The notes beneath the pieces were generated by a model. That model was not told the DNA's origin. It saw only the letters and a list, made by a program, of their open reading frames with translations, and ran no database searches. Positions 7,518-18,357 of a stretch of 64,000 bases of DNA are shown piece by piece. The stretch's first letter is position 1. Each line of letters starts with the position of its first letter. Made by a program: the position numbers and the translations under genes. The stretch is from Olsenella uli (GTDB taxonomy: Bacteria; Actinomycetota; Coriobacteriia; Coriobacteriales; Atopobiaceae). The stretch covers positions 103,963 to 167,962 of the forward strand of contig NZ_CAAKON010000020.1 of the NCBI RefSeq assembly GCF_901212655.1. Reading direction: 5' to 3'.

Positions 7518-8402
7518 CTACCAGCTCAGCAGCTCGTAACCCGTGTCGGTGACGACCAGCTGGACCTCCCACTGGGCAGAGTCGCTGCCATCGGCCGTAC
7601 GAACGGTCCAACCGTTGGGGTCGTTCATGTCAATCTCGTAGTCGCCGGCGTTGACCATCGGCTCGATCGTGAAGCACATGCCCGGAGCCAAGACGACGCC
7701 CTCGCCCGGCTCGCCCACGAACCCGACGAAGGGGTCCTCGTGGAACTCGAGCCCGATTCCATGGCCGCCAAACTCGCGCACGACGGAGAAGCCGTTCTCC
7801 TCCACGTAGGACTGAACGGCATGGGCCATGTCGCCTAGGTAGCCCCAGGGCTTCACCGCGGCAAGCCCGCGCTGGATGGCCTCGTGAGTAACGTCCACGA
7901 GCTTTTTGCGCTCCGAAGAGACGTCACCGATCAAAAACATGCGCGAGGAGTCCGAGAAGTATCCGTTACGAATCGTCGAGCAGTCAACGTTGACGATGTC
8001 GCCGTCCTTGAGGACCTCATCCTCGCTCGGAATTCCGTGGCACACGACGTCGTTTACGGACGTGCAGACGCTCTTCGGGAAGCCCTCGTAGTTGAGGGGC
8101 GCGGGAATGGCGTCGTGGGCGATGGTGTACTCGTAGACCCACTTGTCAATCTGGGCGGTGCTCACGCCTGGGCCGATGCGCTCGCCCACGTAGTCCAGCA
8201 CGCCGATGTTGACCTCGGCGCTGTACTTGATGCCGTCAATGTCCTTCGGCGTCTTCAGCAAACTGCGGACGAGCACCTCCTTGCCGTCGTTGTAGAGCTC
8301 CTGCAGGCGCTCGTCCTCGTTGGCATGGCACTTCTTGTACTTCTTGCCGCTCCCGCACCAGCAGGCGTCATTGCGGCCGGGAACCGGACCCTTGTCATAC
8401 AT
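7518..8402 (-). CDS. map: Type I methionine aminopeptidase with N-terminal SEC-C zinc motif
   Basis: A 294-residue M24 metallopeptidase that removes the initiator methionine from nascent proteins. The start at 8402 follows AAAGGAAG. Residues 14-26 are a SEC-C zinc motif, C-W-C-G-S-G-K-K-Y-K-K-C-H, a ribosome-proximal extension known in a subset of bacterial enzymes. The catalytic domain has the expected metal ligands: the two aspartates in D-C-S-T and F-S-D-S-S-R, the histidine in G-G-H-G-I-G, and the glutamates in I-E-P-M and W-E-V-Q. It is the last gene of a minus-strand run after copA, copper chaperone and csoR, with a 142-nt gap to csoR, so it may have its own promoter. Confidence 0.94.
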   Translation of the reverse strand: MYDKGPVPGRNDACWCGSGKKYKKCHANEDERLQELYNDGKEVLVRSLLKTPKDIDGIKYSAEVNIGVLDYVGERIGPGVSTAQIDKWVYEYTIAHDAIPAPLNYEGFPKSVCTSVNDVVCHGIPSEDEVLKDGDIVNVDCSTIRNGYFSDSSRMFLIGDVSSERKKLVDVTHEAIQRGLAAVKPWGYLGDMAHAVQSYVEENGFSVVREFGGHGIGLEFHEDPFVGFVGEPGEGVVLAPGMCFTIEPMVNAGDYEIDMNDPNGWTVRTADGSDSAQWEVQLVVTDTGYELLSW

Positions 8403-8544
8403 GGCTAACTTCCTTTCGACGTCACGTAAGTATGACGCTTGAGCAGGCATTCCGGGTGCCAGATAGAAAGAACCTCCCTCGAACTAAAGCTGAGGGTTAT
8501 TCTTTGGCACCTCAAGCTCTACTTGAGGTCGATATGACTTGAAC

Positions 8545-8817
8545 CTATTTCGAGAGCTTGTCGATGACATTCTCGATCTCACGAAGCTTCTTGTTCCGCT
8601 CCTCGTCGCTTCCGCAATCGCAGGCCGAGCGCACGCAGCCTCCCACATGGGCCTTGAGCACCGTGGCATTCGTCTTGGCAATCAGGCTCTCCGTTGCCAT
8701 GAGCTGGTTCGAGATGTCGATGCAGTATCGGTCCTCCTCGACCATGCGAATCACGGCATCGAGCTGGCCGCGCGCCGTCTTGAGCAGGTTCAGCACGGTC
8801 TTGTGGTCGGCCATCAT
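8545..8817 (-). CDS. csoR: CsoR-family copper-sensing repressor
   Basis: A 90-residue all-helical DUF156 regulator that releases DNA on binding Cu(I). The copper ligands of CsoR are present with the family spacing: Cys32, His57 and Cys61 (C-24-H-3-C). A cysteine-rich patch, C-D-C-G, follows at 66-68. GAGGAG lies eight bases before the first of two adjacent methionine codons (8817 and 8814). It is the third gene of copA-chaperone-csoR, and a G/C-rich palindrome of the CsoR type precedes copA, so autoregulation of the cluster is expected. Related FrmR/RcnR-type sensors differ in ligand pattern, which supports CsoR over those. Confidence 0.9.
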   Translation of the reverse strand: MMADHKTVLNLLKTARGQLDAVIRMVEEDRYCIDISNQLMATESLIAKTNATVLKAHVGGCVRSACDCGSDEERNKKLREIENVIDKLSK

Positions 8818-8920
8818 GGGCGGTCTCCTCTCATCTCCGCCCTCCGGTTCCCCGCCCGAAGAGCAGCCTCCCGGCAGGGCCGCACATGCGGCACTGCCGG
8901 CAGCTCCACGCAGACTTGGC

Positions 8921-9142
8921 CTAGGCAACCACGACCTCGAGGGCCTTGTAGGCATCCCCGGCGCCTTCGACGGCGGCGGAGAGCTGCTCGGGGGTCACCG
9001 CGTCCGAGCACTCGACCTCCACGGTGTTCGTGTCGTGGTCGGCCTCGGCATCCGTCACCCCGGAAACCTTGAGCAAGGCAGCCTCGACGGTGGCCTCGCA
9101 ATGCCCGCACATAAGTCCCTTGGTCTTGATGACGTACTTCAT
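8921..9142 (-). CDS. copZ: Heavy-metal-associated (HMA) copper chaperone
   Basis: A 73-residue single HMA domain with the metal-binding motif G-L-M-C-G-H-C near the N-terminus (motif M-x-C-x-x-C). Proteins of this size and type hand Cu(I) to the P-type ATPase encoded upstream. The start at 9142 is preceded by GAAGGGAAG. The His between the two cysteines is less usual than Ala or Gly but occurs in this family. It lies between copA (135-nt gap) and csoR (103-nt gap) on the same strand. Confidence 0.88.
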   Translation of the reverse strand: MKYVIKTKGLMCGHCEATVEAALLKVSGVTDAEADHDTNTVEVECSDAVTPEQLSAAVEGAGDAYKALEVVVA

Positions 9143-9277
9143 GGCTACTTCCCTTCTAACGCCGCCGGCCCATGCCAACGGCCAATCCACACAGAACCTG
9201 AATGCGACCCATACGCCACAACCGGGCTCGACCCTGCACCGGGCCATAGGCCCGGCTCATGCGAACAGGACGCTCCC

Positions 9278-11599
9278 CTAGCGCGCAGACGCCTTGGGCC
9301 TGAACGTCCTCAGGCGCAGCGCGTTCGTGACGACGCAGACGCTCGAGAGGCTCATGGCGGCAGCGCCGAACATCGGCGAGAGCTGCCAGCCCAGCAGCGG
9401 GTAGAACACGCCGGCTGCCAGGGGGATGCCAATCGCGTTGTAGAACAGCGCCCAGAAGAGGTCCTGCTTGATGTTTCGAATCACGGCGCGCGAGAGCTCG
9501 ACGGCGCGAACCACGTCCATGAGGTCGGAGTGCATCAGGATGACATCCGCCCCCTCCTTGGCGATATCGGCACCAGCACCGATCGCGAGGCCTACGTCCG
9601 CGCGGGCGAGCGCGGGCGAGTCATTGATGCCATCGCCCACCATGGCCACCTTGTGGCCGGCACCTTGGAGCTCGCGAACGTGGCGCTCCTTGTCGGCGGG
9701 CAGCACGTCGGCGATGACGGAGTCCCCGGAGAGCCCAACCGTACGACCAATGGCCTCGGCCGTGGCGCGGTTGTCTCCCGTCAGCATCACAGCGCCGACG
9801 CCAAGGGCGCGCAGGGCCGAGATGGCCTCCGCACTCGTCGACTTCACCTGGTCCGCCACCGCAATGGTACCCACGAGATTGCCGTTCTTCGCGAACATGA
9901 GCGGCGTCTTGCCGTCGCGCGCAAACGAGGCGAGCACCTCGACGTCAACGGGAACCCCCAGCTCGTCCATGAGCCATGCGTTGCCCGCGGCAACCTCGTT
10001 AGCACCCTCCCTGGCCGTGACGCCCCTGCCGGGCACGGCCGCAAAGTCGGCGGCCTCGCGCGGCACGATCCCAAGCTCCGCCGCGCGCGTCATGATGGCC
10101 TCGGCAAGCGGGTGCTCGGAGTTTGCCTCGAGGGTGGCGGCAAGCTTGAGCAGGGCCTTCTCGCTCACACCCTCGGCAGGAACGACATCGGTGACGGCCG
10201 GCTTGCCCTGCGTGATGGTACCCGTCTTGTCGAGCACCGCGATGTCGACGCCACGCAGCGTCTCGAGGGCCTCGGCGCTCTTGAACAGCACGCCCATCTC
10301 CGCGCCGCGGCCGGTACCCACCATGATGGCAACCGGGGTGGCAAGCCCGAGGGCACAGGGGCAGCTGATGACGAGCACGGCAACGGCAGAGGTGATGGCC
10401 TCGCTGGCGGAACCCGTCATCGTGAGCCACGCCGCAAAGGTCACGACCGCGACGCCGATGACGACGGGTACGAATACGCCGGCAACCTTGTCCGCAAGGC
10501 GGGCGATGGGGGCCTTCGTGGCGTTGGCGTCTTCCACGAGCTGGACAATCTTGGCGAGGCTCGTGTCGGCGCCCACGCGCGTGGCACGGAGGGTGAACGT
10601 GCCGGTACGGTTGATGGTGGCCGCACTCACCGCGTCGCCCGCCCGCTTCTCGACGGGGATGGACTCGCCGGTAAGCGCGCTCTCGTCCACCGAGCTCACG
10701 CCCTCGAGCACGACGCCGTCCACAGGCAGGGACTCGCCGGGGCGCACGCGGATCGTGTCACCCACGGCTAGCGAGGCTGCCGGAACCTCGCGTTCCCCGC
10801 CCTCGGCATCGACCACATGCGCCGTCTTGGGAGCCAGGTCAATGAGTTTCTCGAGGGCTCCACCCGTCTTGGCCTTGGAGCGCGTCTCAAGGTACTTGCC
10901 CACCGTCACGAGCGCGAGAATCGTACCGGCGCTTTCGAGGTAAAGGTTGTCCATCGCCGTCATGCCGGCCATCATCGGGTCGCCCATGGCGTACTGATCG
11001 GCCATGAGATACATCGCGTAGACGGACCAGGCGACGCTTGCCGTGGCGCCAATGGCAATCAGCGCGTCCATCGTGGGGGCGCGGTGTGCGAGACTCTTGA
11101 AACCGTTGGTGAAGTACGAGCGGTTCTCGTAGAGGATGGGCAGCAGAAGCAGCAGCTCGGTGAGGGCGAGCGTCATCGAGTGCATGTGGTCTGCCAGGAC
11201 TTCCGGCAGAGGCCAGCCAAACATGTGCCCCATCCCGATATAGAAGAGTGGGACCAAAAACACGACGGAAATGACGAGGCGACGGCGCATGGCATTGGCC
11301 GTGGCCTCGAGCCTCTGTGTGGGGTTGGCCATGGCGGCACCGGCAAAGGCGGCAGACCCGGCCCCCTGGGAAGCCGCGGAGCCACCGCACTGGGGAGACG
11401 CCGAGTAACCAGCCCGGTCAACCGCGCGGCAGATGTCATCCTCGGAGACCCTCGCCTCGTCGAAGTCGACCGCCATGGAGGCCGAGAGCAGGTTCACGGC
11501 AACCTCGCTCACACCGTCGATCCCCTCGACGGCCTTCTGGACATGGGCCTGGCAGGCAGCGCAACTCATGCCCCCAACGTCAAACTTCTCGTGCGCCAT
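9278..11599 (-). CDS. copA: Copper-exporting P-type ATPase
   Basis: A 773-residue PIB-type ATPase pumping Cu(I) out of the cytoplasm. The start at 11599 follows GGGAGGG. Residues 1-68 are an HMA domain with G-M-S-C-A-A-C. Then come about eight membrane segments, the actuator motif T-G-E-S, the metal-transport motif C-P-C-A-L-G in the sixth helix, the phosphorylation motif D-K-T-G-T, the H-P dipeptide of the nucleotide domain, and G-D-G-I-N-D. The last helix region carries Y-N and M-x-L-S-S, typical of Cu(I) selectivity (PIB-1). It heads the copA-chaperone-csoR cluster and has a CsoR-type operator 120 bp upstream. Confidence 0.95.
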   Translation of the reverse strand: MAHEKFDVGGMSCAACQAHVQKAVEGIDGVSEVAVNLLSASMAVDFDEARVSEDDICRAVDRAGYSASPQCGGSAASQGAGSAAFAGAAMANPTQRLEATANAMRRRLVISVVFLVPLFYIGMGHMFGWPLPEVLADHMHSMTLALTELLLLLPILYENRSYFTNGFKSLAHRAPTMDALIAIGATASVAWSVYAMYLMADQYAMGDPMMAGMTAMDNLYLESAGTILALVTVGKYLETRSKAKTGGALEKLIDLAPKTAHVVDAEGGEREVPAASLAVGDTIRVRPGESLPVDGVVLEGVSSVDESALTGESIPVEKRAGDAVSAATINRTGTFTLRATRVGADTSLAKIVQLVEDANATKAPIARLADKVAGVFVPVVIGVAVVTFAAWLTMTGSASEAITSAVAVLVISCPCALGLATPVAIMVGTGRGAEMGVLFKSAEALETLRGVDIAVLDKTGTITQGKPAVTDVVPAEGVSEKALLKLAATLEANSEHPLAEAIMTRAAELGIVPREAADFAAVPGRGVTAREGANEVAAGNAWLMDELGVPVDVEVLASFARDGKTPLMFAKNGNLVGTIAVADQVKSTSAEAISALRALGVGAVMLTGDNRATAEAIGRTVGLSGDSVIADVLPADKERHVRELQGAGHKVAMVGDGINDSPALARADVGLAIGAGADIAKEGADVILMHSDLMDVVRAVELSRAVIRNIKQDLFWALFYNAIGIPLAAGVFYPLLGWQLSPMFGAAAMSLSSVCVVTNALRLRTFRPKASAR

Positions 11600-11718
11600 G
11601 GCACCCTCCCATAGCCAACGGGACCGCTTCGATTGAGCGCTAGCCCAGGCTCCGATCCCATCGCCGACCCGAGCGCAGGCCCGCGAGCGCGACCCCAGGT
11701 GATTTGCTACATGACGCA

Positions 11719-11744
11719 GTATACCCCTCCCCCAGGGGGTGGGT
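11719..11744 (-). promoter_or_regulatory. CsoR-type operator overlapping the copA -10 element
   Basis: The sequence ATACCCCTCCCCCAGGGGGT continues GGGT and forms a G/C-rich pseudo-palindrome at 11721-11744. It closely resembles known CsoR operators, which have runs of C and G flanked by TA. On the minus strand TATACT (complement of 11719-11724) is a good -10 hexamer that overlaps it, so a bound repressor would block copA transcription. The remainder of 11600-11919 holds the copA leader and, at the far end, the terminator of the 2-hydroxyacid dehydrogenase. Confidence 0.72.
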
Positions 11745-11852
11745 CTGGCAATCACAAATCGGAGACCGCCCTTCCCTGAGGAGGCACCGCCCCTGACAGT
11801 CTCGAAGCCTACGGTCATCGAGGCCTCTCGCCGCTCGCCACCGGGCGCGGAC

Positions 11853-11902
11853 AAAAAAGGGCCCCCGCCACGCCGCCAAGAAGCGACGCGACGAGGAGCC
11901 CC
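11853..11902 (-). terminator. Rho-independent terminator of the 2-hydroxyacid dehydrogenase gene
   Basis: On the minus strand GGGCTCC (complement of 11895-11901) pairs with GGGGGCCC (complement of 11859-11866, with one G-U pair), enclosing a CGTCGC/GGCGGCG inner stem, and runs into six T residues (11853-11858). It lies 18 bases after the stop codon. Confidence 0.6.
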
Positions 11903-11919
11903 GAGGCCACGCCCGTCGT

Positions 11920-12876
11920 CTACAGCGCGCAGACGTTCTTCGGCGTTCCCCCGAGCCAGGAGACGACGTTGTCAAACTCGATCTTCGCCCGGCGCTCCAT
12001 GGCCTCCTCCGTGAGAAAGGCCACATGCGGCGTGAGCACGCAGTTCTTGGCACTCGCAAGTGCATAGCCCGAGGGCAGCGGCGGCTCCATGTCAAACACG
12101 TCGATGCCGGCGCCGGAGAGCTTGCCGGAATTCAGGGCATCTGCCAGGGCGTCGTTGTCCACGATGGCGCCGCGGGCACAGTTCACGAAGACGGCGCCGC
12201 GCCTCATTCGGGCGATCTTGTCCGCGCCGAACCAGCCGCGCGTGGTGTCGTTCAGGGGCAGGTGCAAGCTCACGATGTCGGACTCGCCGAGCAGCTCATC
12301 GAGTGGCACCTGCTCGATTCCCGCCTCGCGAGCTGCCCCGCTCTCGTGGCGCGCATAGCCAAGCACGCGCGCGCCAAAGGCCCCAAAGAGCCGGCCCGCC
12401 GCACAGCCGATGTGGCCCGTCCCCACGATGCCGACCGTCTTGCCACAGACCTCCCTGCCCATGAGGCCGGCGGAGGTTGCGCCCGCGCGCACGGCGGCGT
12501 CGGCAGGAACAACCTTGCGCAGCACGTCGATCGTGAGTCCCACCGTGAGCTCCGCCACGCTCACGTCTGAGTACCCGGCACAGTTGCACACGCAGACGCC
12601 CCGCTCGCGGCAGGCATCGAGCCCCACATGGTCGATGCCCGTGAAGGCGACGGCAACCATCTTGAGCGCGCCCGCACTACGCACCACTTCGGCCGGATAC
12701 GGGTTGTTGGCAATCATCACCACGTCGGCGCCTTCGGAGCGCCGGGCAAGCTCGCCTACGTCTGCCGTCTTGTCGCCAAAGTAGACGAACTCGTGGCCCG
12801 CACGCTCGATGGGCTCGGCAAGCTCGCGAATCCTCGACTCTGGCACGCCGAGCGGCTCCAGCAACGCTACCCTCAT
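11920..12876 (-). CDS. NAD-dependent D-2-hydroxyacid dehydrogenase family protein
   Basis: A 318-residue member of the D-isomer-specific 2-hydroxyacid dehydrogenase family, which reduces 2-keto acids to D-hydroxy acids or runs in reverse. The NAD loop is G-T-G-H-I-G near residue 145. The catalytic arginine lies in N-C-A-R-G, followed by the glutamate near D-M-E-P-P, and the catalytic histidine in T-P-H-V-A-F. The start at 12876 follows GGGGAGGA. The N-terminal substrate domain does not tell phosphoglycerate, lactate, glycerate or hydroxyisocaproate dehydrogenase apart. There is no serine-biosynthesis neighbour and no ACT domain, so SerA is unlikely. It is transcribed alone, between the gatCAB and copper clusters. 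Confidence 0.82.
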   Translation of the reverse strand: MRVALLEPLGVPESRIRELAEPIERAGHEFVYFGDKTADVGELARRSEGADVVMIANNPYPAEVVRSAGALKMVAVAFTGIDHVGLDACRERGVCVCNCAGYSDVSVAELTVGLTIDVLRKVVPADAAVRAGATSAGLMGREVCGKTVGIVGTGHIGCAAGRLFGAFGARVLGYARHESGAAREAGIEQVPLDELLGESDIVSLHLPLNDTTRGWFGADKIARMRRGAVFVNCARGAIVDNDALADALNSGKLSGAGIDVFDMEPPLPSGYALASAKNCVLTPHVAFLTEEAMERRAKIEFDNVVSWLGGTPKNVCAL

Positions 12877-12927
12877 GCATCCTCCCCTGTCATTGGCTTC
12901 CAATGCCGCCAGACCTGCGCCGGCGGG

Positions 12928-12958
12928 AAAAAAGGGCCGCGACGCTCAGTCGCGGCCC
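12928..12958 (-). terminator. Rho-independent terminator of gatCAB
   Basis: A perfect 10-bp stem, GGGCCGCGAC (12934-12943) with GTCGCGGCCC (12949-12958), loop of five, followed on the minus strand by six T residues (12928-12933). It begins six bases after the gatB stop codon. Confidence 0.9.
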
Positions 12959-12964
12959 CGTCGC

Positions 12965-14659
12965 CTACATCGCCTCGAGTTTCGAGGTCAAGAGCTGGTT
13001 GAAGAGCTTCGGGTTACCCTTCCCTCGGCTCTCCTTCATGCACTGTCCCACGAGGAAGCCGACCACCTTGCGGTTGCCGCCTCGGAACTGCTCCACCTGG
13101 TCGGTGCAGCGCGCCAACACGGCATCGACGACCGGCTCAAGCGCCCCGGTGTCGCTCACCTGGCGCATGCCACGCGCGTCCACGATCTTCTCGGGGTCGT
13201 CGCCCGTCTCGGCCATGGCGCCAAACACCTCGTGCGCCTGGTTGGAGCTGATGGCGTCGGCGGCGAGCAGCTTGGCGAGCGAGGCCAGCTGCGCCGGGGC
13301 CAGGCCGGAATCCGCAAGCGTCGTGCCCGCGGCCTTGAGGTAGGCAACGAGCTCGTTCACCACGAGGTTCGCCACCGTCTGGGCTGCCTTGGCGTCGAGG
13401 CCTGCGACCGCTGCCTCAAAGAACGCCGCCGTCTCCGGGTCGCCGGCAATCTGCTCGGCGTCGGCGCGCTTCACGCCCGCCGCCACGTAGCGGTCGCGCT
13501 TGGCGTCCGGCAGCTCCGGAATCTCGGCGCGGCAGCCGTCGATGAAGTCGTCCGTGAGGTCGAAGGGTGCCAGGTCCGGGTCCGGGAAGAGGCGGTAGTC
13601 GTCTGCCGTCTCCTTCACGCGCATCACCACGGTGCGCTTGCGGCTCGGCTCCCAGTGGCGCGTCTCCTGGTAGATGACGCCACCCTCCTCCAGCACCTCC
13701 GCCTGGCGGCAGATCTCGTACTCAAGGCCGTCATGCAGGCTCTTGAAGGAGTTGAGGTTCTTGAGCTCGGTCTTGGTGCCCAGGCGCGTCTCGCCGCGGC
13801 GGCGCAGGCTCACGTTGCCGTCGCAGCGCATGGAGCCCTTCTCCATCGAGCAGTCGGAGATGCCGAGCGTCAGGAACACGCGACGCAGCTTCTCCATGAA
13901 CAGGCGCGCCTCCTCCGGTGTGCGGAGGTCGGGCTCGGTCACAAGCTCGATGAGCGGCGTGCCGCAGCGGTTGTAGTCGATGAGGCTCTCGGTGGCCGCG
14001 GTGATGCGGCCCTCCTCGCCGCCCACGTGGACCATCTTGGCGGCATCCTCCTCCATATGGATGCGCAGGATGCGGATGGGCACGGTATAGGAGCCGTCGT
14101 CGGCACGCACCGGCACGGCGAGGTTCGCCGTGTCATAGGTCCCTTGGCTGGACGCCTTGGGGCGCGCCACCGCGGCGCCGCCCTCCGGCATGTGCTCGCT
14201 CATGGACGTGGAGAGCCCCACCGCGTTGGCGGAGGCACTCGCGAGGCTCTGGGCCTCTGCCTCGCCAAACGCGCAGTCCGGTCGCTCCTGGGCGCCGCGG
14301 CCGGAGACCTCGAGGTCCAGGTGACCATGCATGCAGAAGGCCACCGGACCCTGCGTGGTCTGGAAGTTCTTGGCCATGTCGGGATAGAAGTAGTGCTTGC
14401 GGTAGAACATGCTGTGCCGCATGATCTGGCAATTCGTGGCGAGGCCGGCCTTCACGATGGACTCAATCGCCCTGCGGTTGGGCACCGGAAGGGCGCCCGG
14501 CAGGCCTAGGCACACCGGGCACACGTTGGCGTTGGGCTCGTCGTCATGGGAGAGGCGGCAGTTGCAGAACATCTTGGTGTCGAGCGTGGTGAGCTCGGTG
14601 TGAATCTCGAGGCCGATGACGGCCTCCCAGTCCTGGAGGACCTCGGCGAGCTTCTTCAT
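12965..14659 (-). CDS. gatB: Aspartyl/glutamyl-tRNA amidotransferase subunit B
   Basis: A 564-residue GatB, the subunit that binds misacylated Glu-tRNA-Gln or Asp-tRNA-Asn and phosphorylates the side chain before amidation. The zinc site is Cys32, Cys34, Cys47 and Cys50 (C-x-C and C-x2-C). The conserved R-x-H-x-E-E-D-A motif is at about 199-206, then T-P-L-I-E, and L-K-N-L-N-S-F. The GatB C-terminal helical domain is complete, with F-L-V-G-Q-x-M-K near the end. The protein is some 70-90 residues longer than typical GatB; the excess is an Ala/Ser/Glu-rich stretch at about 122-193 just before the R-I-H-M-E-E-D-A motif. The ATG directly follows the gatA stop with no gap. Confidence 0.95.
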   Translation of the reverse strand: MKKLAEVLQDWEAVIGLEIHTELTTLDTKMFCNCRLSHDDEPNANVCPVCLGLPGALPVPNRRAIESIVKAGLATNCQIMRHSMFYRKHYFYPDMAKNFQTTQGPVAFCMHGHLDLEVSGRGAQERPDCAFGEAEAQSLASASANAVGLSTSMSEHMPEGGAAVARPKASSQGTYDTANLAVPVRADDGSYTVPIRILRIHMEEDAAKMVHVGGEEGRITAATESLIDYNRCGTPLIELVTEPDLRTPEEARLFMEKLRRVFLTLGISDCSMEKGSMRCDGNVSLRRRGETRLGTKTELKNLNSFKSLHDGLEYEICRQAEVLEEGGVIYQETRHWEPSRKRTVVMRVKETADDYRLFPDPDLAPFDLTDDFIDGCRAEIPELPDAKRDRYVAAGVKRADAEQIAGDPETAAFFEAAVAGLDAKAAQTVANLVVNELVAYLKAAGTTLADSGLAPAQLASLAKLLAADAISSNQAHEVFGAMAETGDDPEKIVDARGMRQVSDTGALEPVVDAVLARCTDQVEQFRGGNRKVVGFLVGQCMKESRGKGNPKLFNQLLTSKLEAM

Positions 14660-16186
14660 CTAGAGCTCACCCCCCTTCCCGGCAAAGTCGGGCGCCACGC
14701 AAAGCGCGGTCTGGCCCGCGGCGGCGTCCTTGCCGACCGCCTCGGCGGCACCGCGCTCGACGGCGCGGGCGAACGTGAGGAGCTGGCGGTCCTTGAAGGC
14801 CGGGCCCACGAGCTGCGCGCTGGTGGGCAGGCCGGAGTCCGTCCCAAGGCCAAGCGGCACGGACACGCCGCCGTTGCCGGCGATGTTGATGCTGATGGTG
14901 TAGAGGTCAGAGAGGTACATCTGCGTGGGGTCGGAGAGCTCGCCGAACCTGAACGCGGTGCGCGGGCACGCCGGCATGAGGATGACGTCGGCCTTCTCGT
15001 AGGCGGCGGCATAGTCGCGCGTAATGAGGGTGCGGGCCTTCTGCGCCGCCAGGTAGTACCGCTCGTAGACGCCGCTCGAGAGCAGCCAGGCGCCCAGCAT
15101 CTGGCGGCGCTTCGCCTCTGCGCCAAAGCCATGGGCGCGCGAGAGCTCGCTCTGCTCGGTGAGCGTGGCGCAGTTGGGCTCCTGGTAGCCGTAGCGGACG
15201 CCGTCGAAGCGGGCGAGGTTGGAGAACGCCTCGCACGGGCCGAGGACGTAGTAGGCGGCGATGGCGGCGTCGAGGTTCGGCAGGTCGACCTCGACGAGCT
15301 CGGCGCCCTGGGCCTTGAGGGACTCGGCCGCGGCGCTCACGGCAGCCTTCACCTCGCCCGTGAGGCCCTCCGCCTCCATGAGCCTCGGCACGATGCCCAC
15401 GCGGCGGCCGGCAACGCCGTCCTCAAGGTGCTCGAGGAAGTCCACCGGGCAGTCCTGGCTGGTGGAGTCCATCTTGTCATGCCCTCCGGCAACGAGGGCG
15501 TTCATGGCGAGCGCCACGTCGCGAACGCTGCGGCCGAAGGGTCCCACCTGGTCGAGCGAGGAGCCGAAGGCCACCACGCCGTAGCGGGAGACCGCGCCGT
15601 AGGTGGGCTTCATGCCCACGACGCCGCAGAGCGCCGCCGGCTGACGGATCGAGCCGCCCGTGTCGGAGCCGAGCGCGAGCGTGACCTCGCCCGCGGCCAC
15701 GGCCGCCGCGCTTCCGCCCGAGGAGCCGCCCGGGACGCGCTCGAGGTCCCAGGGGTTGTTGGTGCGGTGGAACGCGGAGCTCTCGGTAGAGGAGCCAAAG
15801 GCGAACTCGTCCATGTTGGCCTTGCCGATGGGCAGGCAGCCGGCGTCGAGCATGCGCTGGACGCAGGTGGCCGTGTAGACGCTCTCGTAGTTGTGGAGCA
15901 TCTTGGAGGCGCAGGTGGTGCGCGTGCCCACGAGGTTCATGTTGTCCTTGACGGCGAGCGGCACGCCGGCAAGCGGGCCGAGCTCCTCGCCGGCGGCGCG
16001 CGCGTCGTCAATGCGCTTGGCGGCGTCGAGCGCAAGCTCGGGCGAGACCTGGAGGAAAGCCTGGACGGCATCATCTCGGCTCTGCACGGCATCAAGCGCG
16101 GCGCGCGCGACCTCGGTGGCAGAGAACTCGCCCGAGACGATGCCCTCGCGGATGGCGGAGGCGGAGAGGGCGTCGAGGGTGGCCAT
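14660..16186 (-). CDS. gatA: Aspartyl/glutamyl-tRNA amidotransferase subunit A
   Basis: A 508-residue amidase-signature enzyme that frees ammonia from glutamine for the GatB active site. The Ser-cisSer-Lys triad is seen as Lys80 (A-V-K-D-N), Ser155 (G-G-S-S-G-G-S) and Ser179 (D-T-G-G-S-I-R-Q-P), at almost the same numbers as in characterised GatA. Length is normal at this range. Its ATG follows the gatC stop codon with no gap (TAA then ATG), and its own stop abuts gatB, so gatC-gatA-gatB is one tightly coupled operon. Confidence 0.96.
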   Translation of the reverse strand: MATLDALSASAIREGIVSGEFSATEVARAALDAVQSRDDAVQAFLQVSPELALDAAKRIDDARAAGEELGPLAGVPLAVKDNMNLVGTRTTCASKMLHNYESVYTATCVQRMLDAGCLPIGKANMDEFAFGSSTESSAFHRTNNPWDLERVPGGSSGGSAAAVAAGEVTLALGSDTGGSIRQPAALCGVVGMKPTYGAVSRYGVVAFGSSLDQVGPFGRSVRDVALAMNALVAGGHDKMDSTSQDCPVDFLEHLEDGVAGRRVGIVPRLMEAEGLTGEVKAAVSAAAESLKAQGAELVEVDLPNLDAAIAAYYVLGPCEAFSNLARFDGVRYGYQEPNCATLTEQSELSRAHGFGAEAKRRQMLGAWLLSSGVYERYYLAAQKARTLITRDYAAAYEKADVILMPACPRTAFRFGELSDPTQMYLSDLYTISINIAGNGGVSVPLGLGTDSGLPTSAQLVGPAFKDRQLLTFARAVERGAAEAVGKDAAAGQTALCVAPDFAGKGGEL

Positions 16187-16492
16187 TTATGCCTCACCCC
16201 CGTCCCCGAGGATGGAGGGCACACGGAAGTAGCGCTCGCGCGTGGAGGCGGCGTCGGAGAGCGCCACGTCCACGGGCAGGCCCGGGCGCTCGGCGTCGGT
16301 CCCCATCACGTTGGAGAGGTCCCCGATCGGGTGGAACGTCGGCGGCACGTCCGCGTCGCCGTACTGCAGCACCGGCTCGAGCATGCCGATGGCGTCGTTC
16401 ATGTACGTGGTCATCTCGGTGAGCTCCTCGGGCGTGAGCCCGATGTGAGCGTAGTCCGCGATGCCCCGCACGTCGTTCTCGCTGAGTGCCAT
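16187..16492 (-). CDS. gatC: Aspartyl/glutamyl-tRNA amidotransferase subunit C
   Basis: A 101-residue GatC, the small subunit that wraps the GatA-GatB interface. The start at 16492 follows AGGAGG. The family pattern is visible: a short helix ending A-x-I-G-L-T-P-E-E-L, a second helix ending L-E-P-V, then the extended tail with P-T-F-H-P, and the end motif R-E-R-Y-F-R-V-P-S-I-L. First gene of gatCAB. Its presence in a bacterium without an obvious GlnRS in view fits indirect synthesis of Gln-tRNA. Confidence 0.93.
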   Translation of the reverse strand: MALSENDVRGIADYAHIGLTPEELTEMTTYMNDAIGMLEPVLQYGDADVPPTFHPIGDLSNVMGTDAERPGLPVDVALSDAASTRERYFRVPSILGDGGEA

Positions 16493-16667
16493 GGGGCCTC
16501 CTGCACAGGTCATGCGGCCCGGGGCCTTACGGCCACCGGGTCAGAGTTCACAAACGATAGCTATCTTACGGCACGCAGACGCCCCGCACGAACGGGCGGC
16601 GCAAATGTGAACGGACGGTAACAGATCGCGCGCCGCAACGCGATTGGTTTCAGGTTGGCCTCGTTGG

Positions 16668-16752
16668 ACACGCGCGCAAGTTAGACAGGCACGCGAGTTA
16701 GGCACGCACGCAAGTTAGTCACGCCCGCAAATTAGTCACGCACGCAAAAAAC
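16668..16752. repeat. Degenerate 17-bp tandem repeat
   Basis: About five units of CACGCACGCAAGTTAGT with sequence drift; the clearest are at 16703-16719 and 16720-16736, followed by a truncated unit running into CAAAAAA. It lies in the 522-bp gap between the divergent gatC and eno genes (16493-17014), which otherwise holds only the two promoter regions. Confidence 0.6.
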
Positions 16753-16896
16753 CTCGGGATATCAGGCAGGCTCTCGAACATGCCCGAGCAAATGACTAAG
16801 ATTTTCTGGGCAACCTGCCCTCACCTGCGGCGTTCCCGCTGGTATACCTCCTTGTCGATACGACGATTTTCGCTTTTACCGGACTTTTACCAATTC

Positions 16897-18304
<1,408 letters not shown>

Positions 18305-18320
18305 GCATTCCGGGACGCAC

Positions 18321-18357
18321 GGCCACCGCAGGTTCGACTCGCCCTGCGGTGGCCCTT
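18321..18357 (+). terminator. Terminator of eno
   Basis: A 12-bp perfect stem, GGCCACCGCAGG with CCTGCGGTGGCC, loop TTCGACTCGC, followed by CTTT; 16 bases after the stop codon. A second, overlapping hairpin at 18354-18401 (CCTTTGGAAGGCGG with CCGCTTTCCAAAGG, 13 of 14 paired) lies directly downstream. Confidence 0.8.
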
